10,573 nucleotides of DNA. Origin: Endotrypanum monterogeii. Lineage: Eukaryota > Euglenozoa > Kinetoplastea > Trypanosomatida > Trypanosomatidae. The notes beneath the pieces were generated by a model. That model was not told the DNA's origin, did no database searches, and was given only the letters and a program-made list of their open reading frames with translations. Position 1 is the first letter of the stretch. Each line of letters begins with the position of its first letter. Location of the stretch: contig CM007332.1 in assembly GCA_000333855.2 (NCBI GenBank), positions 137,540-148,112 on the forward strand, in the 5' to 3' direction. Of the stretch, positions 1-7,964 are shown piece by piece. The position numbers and the translations under genes were made by a program.

Positions 1-32
1 ATTGGAATCACTTTGCTCCCTCATACTGCTCG

Positions 33-91
33 TTTTTTTTTTTTCGCATTTATATTTATATTTATATATATATATATATATATTTTTTTTT
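33..91. repeat. T12, AT-rich and (TA)10 plus T9 simple-sequence block
   Basis: T12 (33-44) is followed by TATTTA-type sequence, a (TA)10 run (63-82) and T9 (83-91). It is simple sequence of the kind common in trypanosomatid intergenic regions and shows no coding character. Confidence 0.9.
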
Positions 92-108
92 GTGCTTGTC
101 TGTGATAG

Positions 109-120
109 CCCCCCGGGGGG
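109..120. repeat. Perfect C6G6 palindrome
   Basis: Six C are followed directly by six G. This makes a 12-bp perfect inverted repeat without a loop, in an otherwise AT- and pyrimidine-rich neighbourhood. The symmetry stops at both edges: G at 108 faces A at 121. Confidence 0.9.
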
Positions 121-136
121 ATACATAGTACTCCAG

Positions 137-246
137 GTTGTCTCTGTAATTACTCGCTGACTCATTCATTTACCCCAACGTCTGTCTGGCTTCCGCCCCT
201 TCCCACCTTAAACGTGTCTTTATTGTTGAACCTTAACATCCCCCAG
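137..246 (+). promoter_or_regulatory. Candidate pyrimidine tract and spliced-leader acceptor (AG 245-246)
   Basis: A pyrimidine-rich stretch without any AG from 137 to 244 ends in CCCCCAG at 240-246. In trypanosomatids the spliced leader is normally joined at the first AG after a long pyrimidine tract. Use of this AG would give a 5' UTR of about 131 nt before the ATG at 378. A second AG-free zone lies between this AG and the start codon, so this is one of two candidates (the other AG is at 407-408). Confidence 0.45.
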
Positions 247-305
247 ACTCATCTACCTTTACCTGTTCCTTCGTTCTTAACTACTCTGCCTTCTACCTTC
301 GAACA

Positions 306-372
306 TTTTTTTTTGTTTGTTTGTTTGCGTGTGCGTGTGCGTGTGCGTGTGCGTGTATTCTTTTTTTTTTTT
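306..372 (+). repeat. T9, (GTTT)3, (GCGTGT)5 and T12 repeat block next to the start codon
   Basis: T9 (306-314), three GTTT units (315-326), five exact GCGTGT units (327-356) and T12 (361-372) follow one another and end five bases before the first ATG. Read in the gene's frame, the hexamers would encode alternating Ala-Cys and the T tract Phe. That extension has no ATG and would need TTG initiation, so it is treated as untranslated leader. The T12 run may also act as a pyrimidine tract for an acceptor at 407-408. Confidence 0.85.
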
Positions 373-377
373 CGGAC

Positions 378-3300
378 ATGATGCCGCGATCCCTCTCACA
401 CTCGTCAGCCAATATAGTGGCGGTGCCAACGGCATCGCGGTCCGCGGCAGAGGCCGAAGTGCTCGCACCCAGCACGTCATCGTCGACCTCGCCGGCTTCG
501 ACAGTCGGTTGTACGCTTGGATATAAGACGAGCGAAGGTCGGCTATCAGGAACTGAAGCGCTGGGGAACCCCGCCTGGAAAGAGACTGCTGATTGCCTCC
601 ACAGCACGGGCAGTATCGGAATCACCGGACAAAGCGACAGCCAAAAACCCAATCGAGAGGATCCCTCCGGGCCTCCACAGAGCTCAGTGATGCGGGACTC
701 CCCCCTTTTGAGATGCCTGCAAACTACCTCCCCGCCCACCAGGCTGTCTACTGCTGCCGACGACGTGGCTGGCACCCAGATGCTAGATGCCATGTACACA
801 TGTGCTCCTTGTGCCAGAAACAAGGCTCGTAAAGTCGATATCCTGCGGAAGTATGGACAGGTGCCACCGAAACCACAATTCACGCCCTCGCCACTTCCCA
901 TACCAGCTCAACTCTCGCGCAAAGAAAGCGCGCCGCACATCGGGAAAAAGTATTCGCAGGGTCGATGGCACCGGCGTCGCGTCCCCAAAGCATGCCTAGC
1001 TCAGTCATCCGCTATACGATGTGTATCTCTCACGGAAGAGACCCATGGCCACGCACGCACGGAACACTGCGCTTCTCCCGTGAAGCAAAAACACTCATGG
1101 ACGACGACGGTAGCTTCAATCGACGAGATGAAGTACCGACCAGCCAACGTCTCGATGAAAAGAGTGTCGCAGGAGGACTGGGGAAATATGAAATCATCGA
1201 CCACAGCGAGGGACAGTGAGGCCGGCACTGAAGCTGCCCCGTTGAAGGTAAACCCTGCAGAGGCGGAGAAGCCTCTCGGTGAGACGAAGGTGTGTAAGGA
1301 TCACCGACCGCACTTGGCTCACGAGAGACGAGTCAGAGACAACGGCTCCGCCGACGCCACGACAGCTTCACCGATGTGTTGGACGGGGATGCCCAGCGGA
1401 ATGCCCATAGCACTCTCCGGTGGAAGCGGCATTGGTGCAGACAACGAATGTGTGAGATCCCCTGTGAAGGACTCTGGTGGTTGGAGCGACGCACAGCTGC
1501 CGCCACAGTCGCTCGCGCCAACCGAATCGTATACCCTCCCGCTGCAGCGGTACCAGCGTCCTTCCCTTTCTCTGCCCGTATCAAGCTCGCTCAGTTTTTA
1601 CAGCAACGGGATGAGTCCATATGAGGGTCACGGGGCAACAGGTCCCATCTCCCCAACCCTGGGGCAGCGAACGCTCCCCCTCGACCCCCCTGCCGCCGCC
1701 TCTTCGGCACCAGCAGCTGCCCCAATGGCTAGAAAAAACGCTGTACCAAAGAAGTGGTTGCTCGACTATGTGATTTGCACGTCTCCGCTGGCACCACTGA
1801 ACCCCTCGGATGAACTCGCTCAACCTCTGAGACGCAACGCGTTGTGCCCAGCGACAAGGCGATTCGTAGCGGATGGCATCGACCCTCGAGCGTCGCCTCC
1901 AGATGACACCACCGATTGCGTCGTCACCCCTACGTTAGCCAGCACCATCGAGCTGATGCAATCCGAAGCACCGCACGCCCCAGCGCTCGTGGTGCAGAGG
2001 CAACCTGTGGCAACAACGGACGACGTGAGGCACCACTCCGTGGCCACGAAGAACCCCATCTCTATCGATCAGCGACAAGACAACAATGAGCGACAGTCAA
2101 CGCTGACATTGTCGTCCTTCGCCTGGGGCATTGAAGTCCCATGGCAAGAGGGTCACACGCCTACCTTTCCGGACTCGACGTCCTCAATGCAGTTGGACTG
2201 CGTCGCTGGTGAACATGTCTCTGTCCCTTGGCCGCTCGCAGGCAACAACTCAGATGTCTACGCGATAGCCATGACAGACGAAGGGGGTACGCCACGGAAC
2301 GGAGTACCGCTCTTGCCCAAGTCGTGTGATGCGGCCGATACGTCTCCACTGCAAGACACACCGCTCCCGATGCCTATGGCGTTTCTCTCGAATTATTCCT
2401 CTCATAGATCAACGCCCTTCATCAACGCCCACCCCGCTGCCACTCTTTTGCCAAGGCAATCGCTGCAGCGCACTACACTGCCTCAAGTAGCATGTATGCT
2501 CGCAGCACGCACATCAAGGATGAGAAACCGGGCCAGCAGTCCGACTCGGGTCAATAGCGGCTCCACGTTTTCGCGCTCCTCGGGCCTTCACAACGTTGCA
2601 TCGATGTCAACAGAAACGAAGACGACCCCGGAGAAGACAGGTGACTCCACCGCCATCAGGCGCGGAAGAGGGAGCCACCCCCGCTACGCGACGGCCGCGT
2701 ATACTGTCGTTTTGCCCAATGTGGTCAGCCCTGGCGGTGGGCCCCACACACGACCCGAATCATCGTCGCTCACTCCATTGGTTTGTCAGTCGCAGGGTCG
2801 AGACGTGGGCGACGCCAGCGATGAATCCCCTGTAGGAGCCGCTGCGAAGGTTATTTGCCGGTCAAGGTCACCATCCGCCCAAGACGTCAAGTCCCAGACA
2901 TGGTTCAGTCTGGACACCGATCCCTATGTGAGTCGCTGCTCCAGTCTGACGGACAACGGTGGGGTACGTAAAAAAAATAGATCACCTGCGATCTCGCCAG
3001 TGCTACATCAATATCGCCGTCTGCGAAGTGTCAGCAATGAATTTCTATCCCCCACCTCCATAACGGCGCGGGCACTCATCACCGCGTTCAGTCCAGCCAT
3101 GCGGCAGCATCTAGACCAGCGCGGTGTCGCGAACGCTAGCTGGGCGAGCGGCAATGGAGATGACAACACCGTGAACACGTCTGGTATCTTCTCATTATCG
3201 CTGGCAAGTCCAGTGGTTGCGTCGTCTCAATCCTCAATGGGGGCATTTGTCTTTAGCAGCAGCGTCAACGCGACGCTGCTGCCACCCAACGGAGGGGCAT

Positions 3301-5512
3301 GCACTGCAATGGGTTGTATGCCAACAGCCATCAACGCAAACCACGGCGTAGGCCGCGGCGCTGATCGATCTGCGTGTCAGAAAGTGGCGTGCAGCGAAGA
3401 CGAAAGCACGAGCTACCTCGAAGAAGAGACCTTCACTACCCGCAAGACGACAAAGGTCGACGACGGCAGACGTTGGAAGACCCCCTCCAGTGGCGGTGTA
3501 GACGGTCCGTGTCCCTCTCGTAAGCGTCTGCATCTAAAACCCGGAACCGCGATTGAAGTCGCACGGCAAGAGGGCACACGTTCGAGGCGCCCCCCGCGCG
3601 TGACACCCGTTGCACGACACGGCTGGAGAGAGTTGAGTGACGATACCGGTGGGGTGGGAGGAACCACCAATACCACTGCTGCTGCACTCGAGGTAGACGG
3701 CGAAGGTTGTGGGTCTCTCCTCGAAGATGCGATGACGTCCCTATCGTGTGCCGCCAGCTTTACGGCGTCCTCGACATCCTCAGGGGAAACACAGGTCTCC
3801 TCGTCCTTCGGCACCCTTTCCGGTGATGCTTCCGCGGACGAGAAAAGCAACAGCGAGCATGCTGTGTGTGCCCTCTACGCGATGGCGCCACAGCATCATC
3901 ATTTCTACCACACAGTGGATGTGTCGACAGAATCACACACGGTGTGTCAGCGCCGGCGGGAAAAGCGGCACCATCGCTACGTGAGGGTCCATCACCGACG
4001 ACAGCAGCGCGAGAGCCCCTCTTGCTCATCAGACACTGAAAGGAATGCAGTGGCGAGGGAGAGGAAGTCGCGTCTCGCAAGGTCATCATTGACTTCCACA
4101 AAGACGATGGACAGTGTGGCCCCGCAACCCGCTCTCGGCAAGGGCACGGGACACGGTGTATCCACTACCTACAGTCCCCACCTGTCTACCTCCTCCCTGC
4201 TCTACTACGACGACATCGACAGCGATGCCGTAGATGATGTGTATTATCAGATAGAGAAACGACTGTTCCCGGTAGGTGCCACAGCTGAGGTAAGCCGCTC
4301 CAAGGCTGCCCCAGCACAGACACCCCCACTAGCACCGCCAAACGCATCTGAAACATCACCTGTATCAAGCGGCGCGAGCGAGGAATGGAACCAGTGTGCA
4401 GAGGACTCACCCATCGACGCGCTCTTCACGGTGCTTACTGCACCGCTGCACCTCAACCTACGCGGTGGCTTCCACCTATCAGACTACTACGCCCCATGTC
4501 CCATATGTCATCCAGCGCTGGCACCAGCCCTGGAGGAGAATGTTGCTTCAGATATGGAGAATACGGACAGCTATAGCTGCAGTCACTCGCATTGTTCTTG
4601 CAGCTGCTCTTCTACTGGTCTCGGTTTTAGAAAACACGCCGGTACCCCATCCAAAAAGATTCCCCAGGTGTCACGCAGCGTATCGCTGCCCTCCACGCCG
4701 TCGACCCGCTCAGCCATCCTCGCTGCTGGTGTGTCTGTGCTGGACTTGGTCACAGATTTGAACCACACAGCCCCGTCATCCCTTTCCCCTTTCCAGAACG
4801 AAAAACCACATGAAAGAGCAGGATCCTCGCAGAGTGCTCAAGACACATCTCGCCCACCCTCCCTGCCAGACTTGCACGTCACAGATGTCCGTTCTGCAAA
4901 GCGACGAGAGCGCAATGCACCAACAACCACAGCCAAGCTGGCGTGCTTCGCGCGGACCACACCGTCTAGAAACCCGTCTGCGGGTGCTACTCCCCACCAC
5001 AAGACCCGAGCACAGCACAAAATGTTGTCGCCCCTCTTTTTGTCAGAAACGAGCACTAAGCCGCTAACCACCCCAACAGCAGGCAGCGATGCCGAGCATG
5101 GCCCTGAGCCTTTCCCCAGCGTAGTTGCAGCGAGTGTATGCAGGTCAGGAAAAGATGATGGAGCCGGGCTTGTCTGTGAAGAGAGCTTTTGTTGCATGAC
5201 AGATGGCACTAACTGCTTGCCCTCGCCCGCTGTTGTCCCCACCGCAAGTGATCACTTACGCTACCGGCGTCAACGAGTGCGGCACCTGCCCGCAGCCCTT
5301 GCGGCCCGTCGCCGAAGACGTAATCGTGGCAGCGACATCGGGAGTCGTCTGCTGGGTTGGCAGTGCAGCAGTTTCATGTGGCAACGCCTCGTGTGTGTAC
5401 GCGTCAACGACAGGCTCGCCTACATCGATCCAAAAGGTGCGACCGGTGCGGCACGCCTCCTGGCCGGTGCTGTCCTGCTAGCCGAGAAAACGAGGAGAAA
5501 GGAGGCGAAGAG

Positions 5513-5548
<36 letters not shown>

Positions 5549-5720
5549 ACGCGCGACGGCCAACAGCGAAGACGCCAACGTTTTTTTTGTCGACGACAGT
5601 GCAGACCTCTATGGCCCCGTCCGCGCCGCATGTACGCCGACGAGGACCTCGCTGTCGTCGCTGTCACCTTCCCCACTGCAACAAAAACACAGAACACCAC
5701 GAATACCACCATATATGTGA
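378..5720 (+). CDS. Very large Ser/Thr/Pro-rich low-complexity protein of unknown function
   Basis: One uninterrupted frame of 1780 codons ends in TGA. I do not recognise the protein. The start is the first ATG in the window (a second follows at once at 381); the next in-frame Met I noted is at 690. Most of the chain looks disordered, dominated by Ser, Thr, Pro, Ala and Arg with many SP/TP sites. Ordered-looking islands stand out: CAPC (142-145) with a basic stretch; VPKKWLLDYVIC (456-467); a segment around 868-892 with several SP sites and RRLRS; a His/Arg-rich block (about 1169-1212); IDALFTVLTAPLHL (1346-1359) leading to CPICH (1374-1378); a Cys/His cluster (1401-1410); a 14-3-3-like RSVSLP (1433-1438); and an Arg-rich stretch (1628-1650) before a hydrophobic segment (about 1657-1702). 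An 11-Gln tract (1714-1724) lies near the end. No signal peptide, clear membrane helix or catalytic motif was seen. A scaffold or cytoskeletal role would fit this composition but is only a guess. The coding call is strong because of length; the exact N-terminus is less certain. Confidence 0.85.
5517..5549 (+). repeat. (CAG)9(CAA)2 tract encoding 11 Gln in the large gene
   Basis: Nine uninterrupted CAG codons and two CAA codons encode Gln 1714-1724, right after a Lys/Arg/Glu-rich helix-like segment. The near-pure CAG run contrasts with the mixed CAG/CAA Gln tracts of the neighbouring NOT2-type gene, so this one is more likely to vary in length. Confidence 0.9.
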
Positions 5721-5921
5721 AAAGCACCGCACCTGCGCTCAAACGCAGCAATCGAACCCTGAGAAGAATCAACAGCCGCCACCCAAGCCCTCGCACGCCG
5801 TACCTGCATCATAAGAATGAAGCAGTGTAATAGAGGAAAGACGAAGAGACAGAGGATGCAGGTGGGGCGGTGATGCAGCCCAAATAAAGGACACACGATG
5901 AGTTTAAGGCGACCTACAGAT

Positions 5922-5944
5922 ACACACACACACACACACACACA
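5922..5944. repeat. (AC)11 microsatellite
   Basis: A pure AC dinucleotide run of 23 bases in the presumed 3' UTR of the large gene, about 200 bases after its stop codon. Confidence 0.95.
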
Positions 5945-5956
5945 GGTCCGCAATGA

Positions 5957-5977
5957 GGGGGAGGGGGAGGGGGGGGG
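5957..5977 (+). repeat. G-run cluster G5-A-G5-A-G9, possible G-quadruplex
   Basis: Three G runs of 5, 5 and 9 are separated by single A bases on the transcribed strand. The last run can supply two G4 segments, so four stacks with one-base loops are possible. It lies about 240 bases after the stop of the large gene, so it would be in the 3' UTR RNA. Confidence 0.75.
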
Positions 5978-6021
5978 AAGATGGCATCGAAAAGACGGCA
6001 CAATGAACAGTGACCATAGCG

Positions 6022-6055
6022 TATCTCCTCCCTCTCTCTCTCCCTCCCCCCCCCC
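6022..6055. repeat. CT-rich tract ending in C10
   Basis: A CT/CCT-rich stretch runs into ten C (6046-6055). It is the first of four C10-C11 runs in about 1 kb of the spacer. It could serve as a pyrimidine tract, but it is too far upstream to be the likely acceptor for the NOT2-type gene. Confidence 0.85.
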
Positions 6056-6345
6056 GCCATCTCGACCTGCTCCTGATTCTACCTGCGTATTGGTGCCCAG
6101 CAGCACAGCGCATGCCGATCAATGCCCTGGGCAGGCGCTATCCATGACGGTCACGTGTACGAGGAAAAACAGTCACTCTGCGCTGTAGGCGATGCGTATA
6201 CTACATCATCGGAGCAACAAGAAGCTCCACAAAATATGATCTCAACTGTACGAAGAGCGTGCTGGCGGTGACCTCTCTTACCTCCCTTTCTGCCATCGCG
6301 TAACCACGGATGGCCAACAAAATTGTTCAAGTTCTCAACCCCCGC

Positions 6346-6437
6346 TAATATATGTATATATATATATATTCATTATTATTATTATTATATGTATTCATGT
6401 ATATATTTATATTTATTTATATATATATATATATATA
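6346..6437. repeat. AT-rich block with (TA)n and (ATT)5
   Basis: TA repeats (about 6355-6368), five ATT units (6372-6386), TATTTA-type sequence and a further TA run (about 6418-6437) make up a 90-bp AT-only segment within the spacer. Confidence 0.9.
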
Positions 6438-6513
6438 GATGAAAGGGGGGAGAGGAGGAATGTGGGGTATTGAGGTGGAAGCAGTCGGAACAGTCTTTAC
6501 CCGCCCTCCCTTC

Positions 6514-6547
6514 CTCTCTCTCTCTCTCTCTCTCTACCCCCCCCCCC
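6514..6547. repeat. (CT)11 followed by C11
   Basis: Eleven CT units (6514-6535), one A, then eleven C (6537-6547). A pure pyrimidine segment apart from one base; no close downstream gene start depends on it. Confidence 0.95.
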
Positions 6548-6801
6548 GGAAAAGCTAAAAGAGGCAGGCAGTAGGTAGTAGTGAACATCTTTTTGTTTGT
6601 TTGTGTTCGCCCTCTGTCCCCACTTCGTGCCCTACCTCGACGACTTCCACTTTCAGAAGTTCCAGCCTATGGGCTGCGCACCTGCTCCAACGCAATCCAT
6701 CTCTCTCTACCGGTTTTGGGAAAGAAAACTGCATGAAGCATGTCCAAGCACTCATCTGGATGCCCAAACCGCCCCGCCCCGCCACTCCACAGTGGCTCAT
6801 C

Positions 6802-6826
6802 GCCTCCTCCCCCCTCCCCCCCCCCC
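6802..6826. repeat. CCT-rich stretch ending in C11
   Basis: CCTCCTCC-type sequence leads into eleven C (6816-6826). It is the third long C run of the spacer. Confidence 0.9.
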
Positions 6827-6875
6827 TTCATCTCCTCCCTGTCCAACCCCCGCATCCTTCAACTGTGGAAAATGC

Positions 6876-7053
6876 TACACACACAAAACACACACAAACA
6901 TATAAATACGCTATTATATATACGCATATATACATATATATATATATATATACATCACGCACACAAGTTTAAAGAAAAACGAAAACAACAACCTCAGAGA
7001 GACTGGAGCACCTCCCCCTCCCCCCCCCCACACACACATATATATATACACAC
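6876..7053. repeat. CA, TA and C10 microsatellite cluster
   Basis: CACA-rich sequence (about 6876-6899), a TA run (6934-6952), C10 (7020-7029) and a CA-TA-CA composite (7030-7053) fill most of this segment. It coincides with the left end of the ATG-free zone that continues to the NOT2-type start codon. Confidence 0.85.
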
Positions 7054-7099
7054 AAAACAAAAAGGTTGTGTACTCGCCTGCCGCCGCCGCCAACGCTGC

Positions 7100-7160
7100 C
7101 GTCCCTCTCCTTCTACCCTGCTCCTTTTTATTTTTCGGGGATCTTTGTTTTCTTTTTTAG
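7100..7160 (+). promoter_or_regulatory. Candidate pyrimidine tract and spliced-leader acceptor (AG 7159-7160)
   Basis: A strongly pyrimidine-rich stretch, ending in TTTTCTTTTTTAG, fits a trypanosomatid trans-splice acceptor. Use of this AG would give the NOT2-type mRNA a leader of about 804 nt. The next candidate, about 80 bases downstream, is similarly good. Confidence 0.4.
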
Positions 7161-7240
7161 TGTAATTGTTCTTCCCTCCTTCTTTTCTCTTCCTTTTCTC
7201 CAACGCTTCTCTGCTCTGATTCCATTGGTGTGGCTGGCAG
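7161..7240 (+). promoter_or_regulatory. Candidate pyrimidine tract and spliced-leader acceptor (AG 7239-7240)
   Basis: The densest pyrimidine tract before the NOT2-type gene (about 7167-7216) is followed by the first AG at 7239-7240 in GGCAG, with no AG in 7161-7238. It would produce a 724-nt 5' UTR with no AUG. A much closer acceptor at 7938-7939 (CAACAG) would leave only 25 nt; its pyrimidine tract is weaker and interrupted by GT repeats. Confidence 0.5.
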
Positions 7241-7257
7241 ACTCGTTTCCCAGTCTT

Positions 7258-7275
7258 TTGTTGTTGTTGTTGTTG
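7258..7275. repeat. (TTG)6 microsatellite
   Basis: Six TTG units lie in the probable NOT2-type leader, just after the candidate acceptor at 7239-7240. Confidence 0.9.
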
Positions 7276-7323
7276 AAGGCGAGGAAGGAACTCGATCTGG
7301 GCGTCTCTCGTGTTGACGTACCC

Positions 7324-7327
7324 GTGT

Positions 7328-7358
<31 letters not shown>
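7324..7358. repeat. (GT)4-C-(TG)13 microsatellite
   Basis: Four GT units, a C, then thirteen TG units. It sits in the probable 5' UTR of the NOT2-type gene and is the longest GT run in the window. Confidence 0.95.
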
Positions 7359-7910
7359 GGAAGCGAGTGGAGTGACCCTCGCCTTTGTCGCCCGATTTTC
7401 TTTGCCTTTTTTTTTCTTTTTACGTGGACGCGCTCAGCGGTGGATCTCGTGTCGCTTGCTCTCGTGCATCCCACTGAGACCAGTGTGCCGGCGTATCCAG
7501 AAGAAATTTTCCGTCGTCAGGGAATCAATCAGATCGACCTCTTCTTCGTTTTCCTTCTCGTTCATCGTTCGAATCTAGAAAACAGCGACTGTTCTTGCTG
7601 CATCTTTTCTACTAGTACTATTTTACGTTTGGCAGGCGCCTTCCCACATCTTCTTCACGTACACGCCGCCCCCTGTGTACCGAGCCTACGTATATCCCCC
7701 TCCCCCGTTCAGATTCTACGGAACGACTACCCGTCAGCTTCAGCCGTACGCACCAATACAACCGTCTATACATAGAGCCAAAACAGCAGTGCGGGAGTAT
7801 CCCCAGCAGCTCAGCGTCGCCACTGTGAATCACACGGCAAAATATTGGGGTATCGGTTCGGAAATCTATTTTTTTCTCCGGCCAACTCCACCACCTTCAT
7901 CCTTTTCCAA

Positions 7911-7939
7911 CGTGTGTGTGTGTGTGTGTATTTCAACAG
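7911..7939 (+). promoter_or_regulatory. (GT)9 repeat and proximal candidate acceptor (AG 7938-7939)
   Basis: A GT run (7912-7929) is followed by ATTTCAACAG. The AG could accept the spliced leader and would leave a 25-nt 5' UTR before the ATG at 7965. The GT repeat breaks the pyrimidine tract, so the acceptors further upstream look better, but both could be used. Confidence 0.3.
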
Positions 7940-7964
7940 GCCAGCTCCCTAGGGCCACAGAAAA

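Larger units (their letters stand above)
1..377 (+). other. Upstream intergenic/leader region of the large gene
   Basis: No gene is visible here. The stretch begins with AT- and T-rich simple sequence, carries a perfect C6G6 palindrome (109-120), then becomes pyrimidine-rich from about 137 to 372. There is no ATG anywhere in these 377 bases; the first in the window is the proposed start at 378. AG dinucleotides are absent from 137-244 and again from 247-406, as expected near trypanosomatid trans-splice acceptors. Part of it is therefore probably 5' UTR, and the leftmost part may be the 3' UTR of a gene outside the window. Confidence 0.6.
5721..7160 (+). other. Inter-CDS spacer: 3' UTR of the large gene and repeat-rich intergenic sequence
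   Basis: There is no convincing gene between the TGA at 5718-5720 and the leader of the next gene. The spacer holds many simple repeats (listed separately) around an island of complex sequence at about 6056-6345 that I do not recognise. Open frames here are short, filled with repeat-encoded residues, and mostly lack an ATG. ATG triplets are ordinary in frequency up to 6872-6874 and then stop. In trypanosomatids the poly(A) site of the upstream mRNA would be placed by the downstream splice acceptor, so the 3' UTR probably ends somewhere in the right half, but no specific site is visible. Confidence 0.6.
7241..7964 (+). other. Probable long 5' UTR of the NOT2-type gene, free of ATG
   Basis: This stretch has no ATG in any frame, although much of it is ordinary, non-repetitive sequence. 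It includes (TTG)6, (GT)n and T/C tracts. Open frames exist in it but would all need non-ATG starts. An in-frame TAG at 7773-7775 rules out N-terminal extension of the NOT2-type protein beyond that point. The lack of AUG fits a long leader that ribosomes scan through. Confidence 0.6.

Noticed and set aside
321..377. N-terminal extension of the large gene through the GCGTGT repeat (Ala-Cys repeats)
   Set aside because: The frame is open but begins with TTG, not ATG. The peptide is purely repeat-derived, and nuclear genes of this group start at ATG.
3413..3850. Minus-strand open frame of 145 codons inside the large gene
   Set aside because: It lies antisense to a 1780-codon frame and looks like a by-product of GC-rich codon use; its translation shows no recognisable domain.
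5357..5830. Frameshift at the 3' end of the large gene joining a longer alternative frame
   Set aside because: The main frame stays open through the CAG tract to its own TGA. The alternative frame reads the CAG run as poly-Ala and shows no better protein character.
5609..6106. Minus-strand open frame of 165 codons at the 3' end of the large gene
   Set aside because: It runs through the AC, G-rich and CT repeats, with Cys-Val and Gly/Glu runs from microsatellites, and faces against both genes.
6597..6972. Small plus-strand genes in the spacer (two overlapping frames of about 100-120 codons)
   Set aside because: The starts are not at good ATGs, the ends are CA and TA repeats, and no domain is visible.
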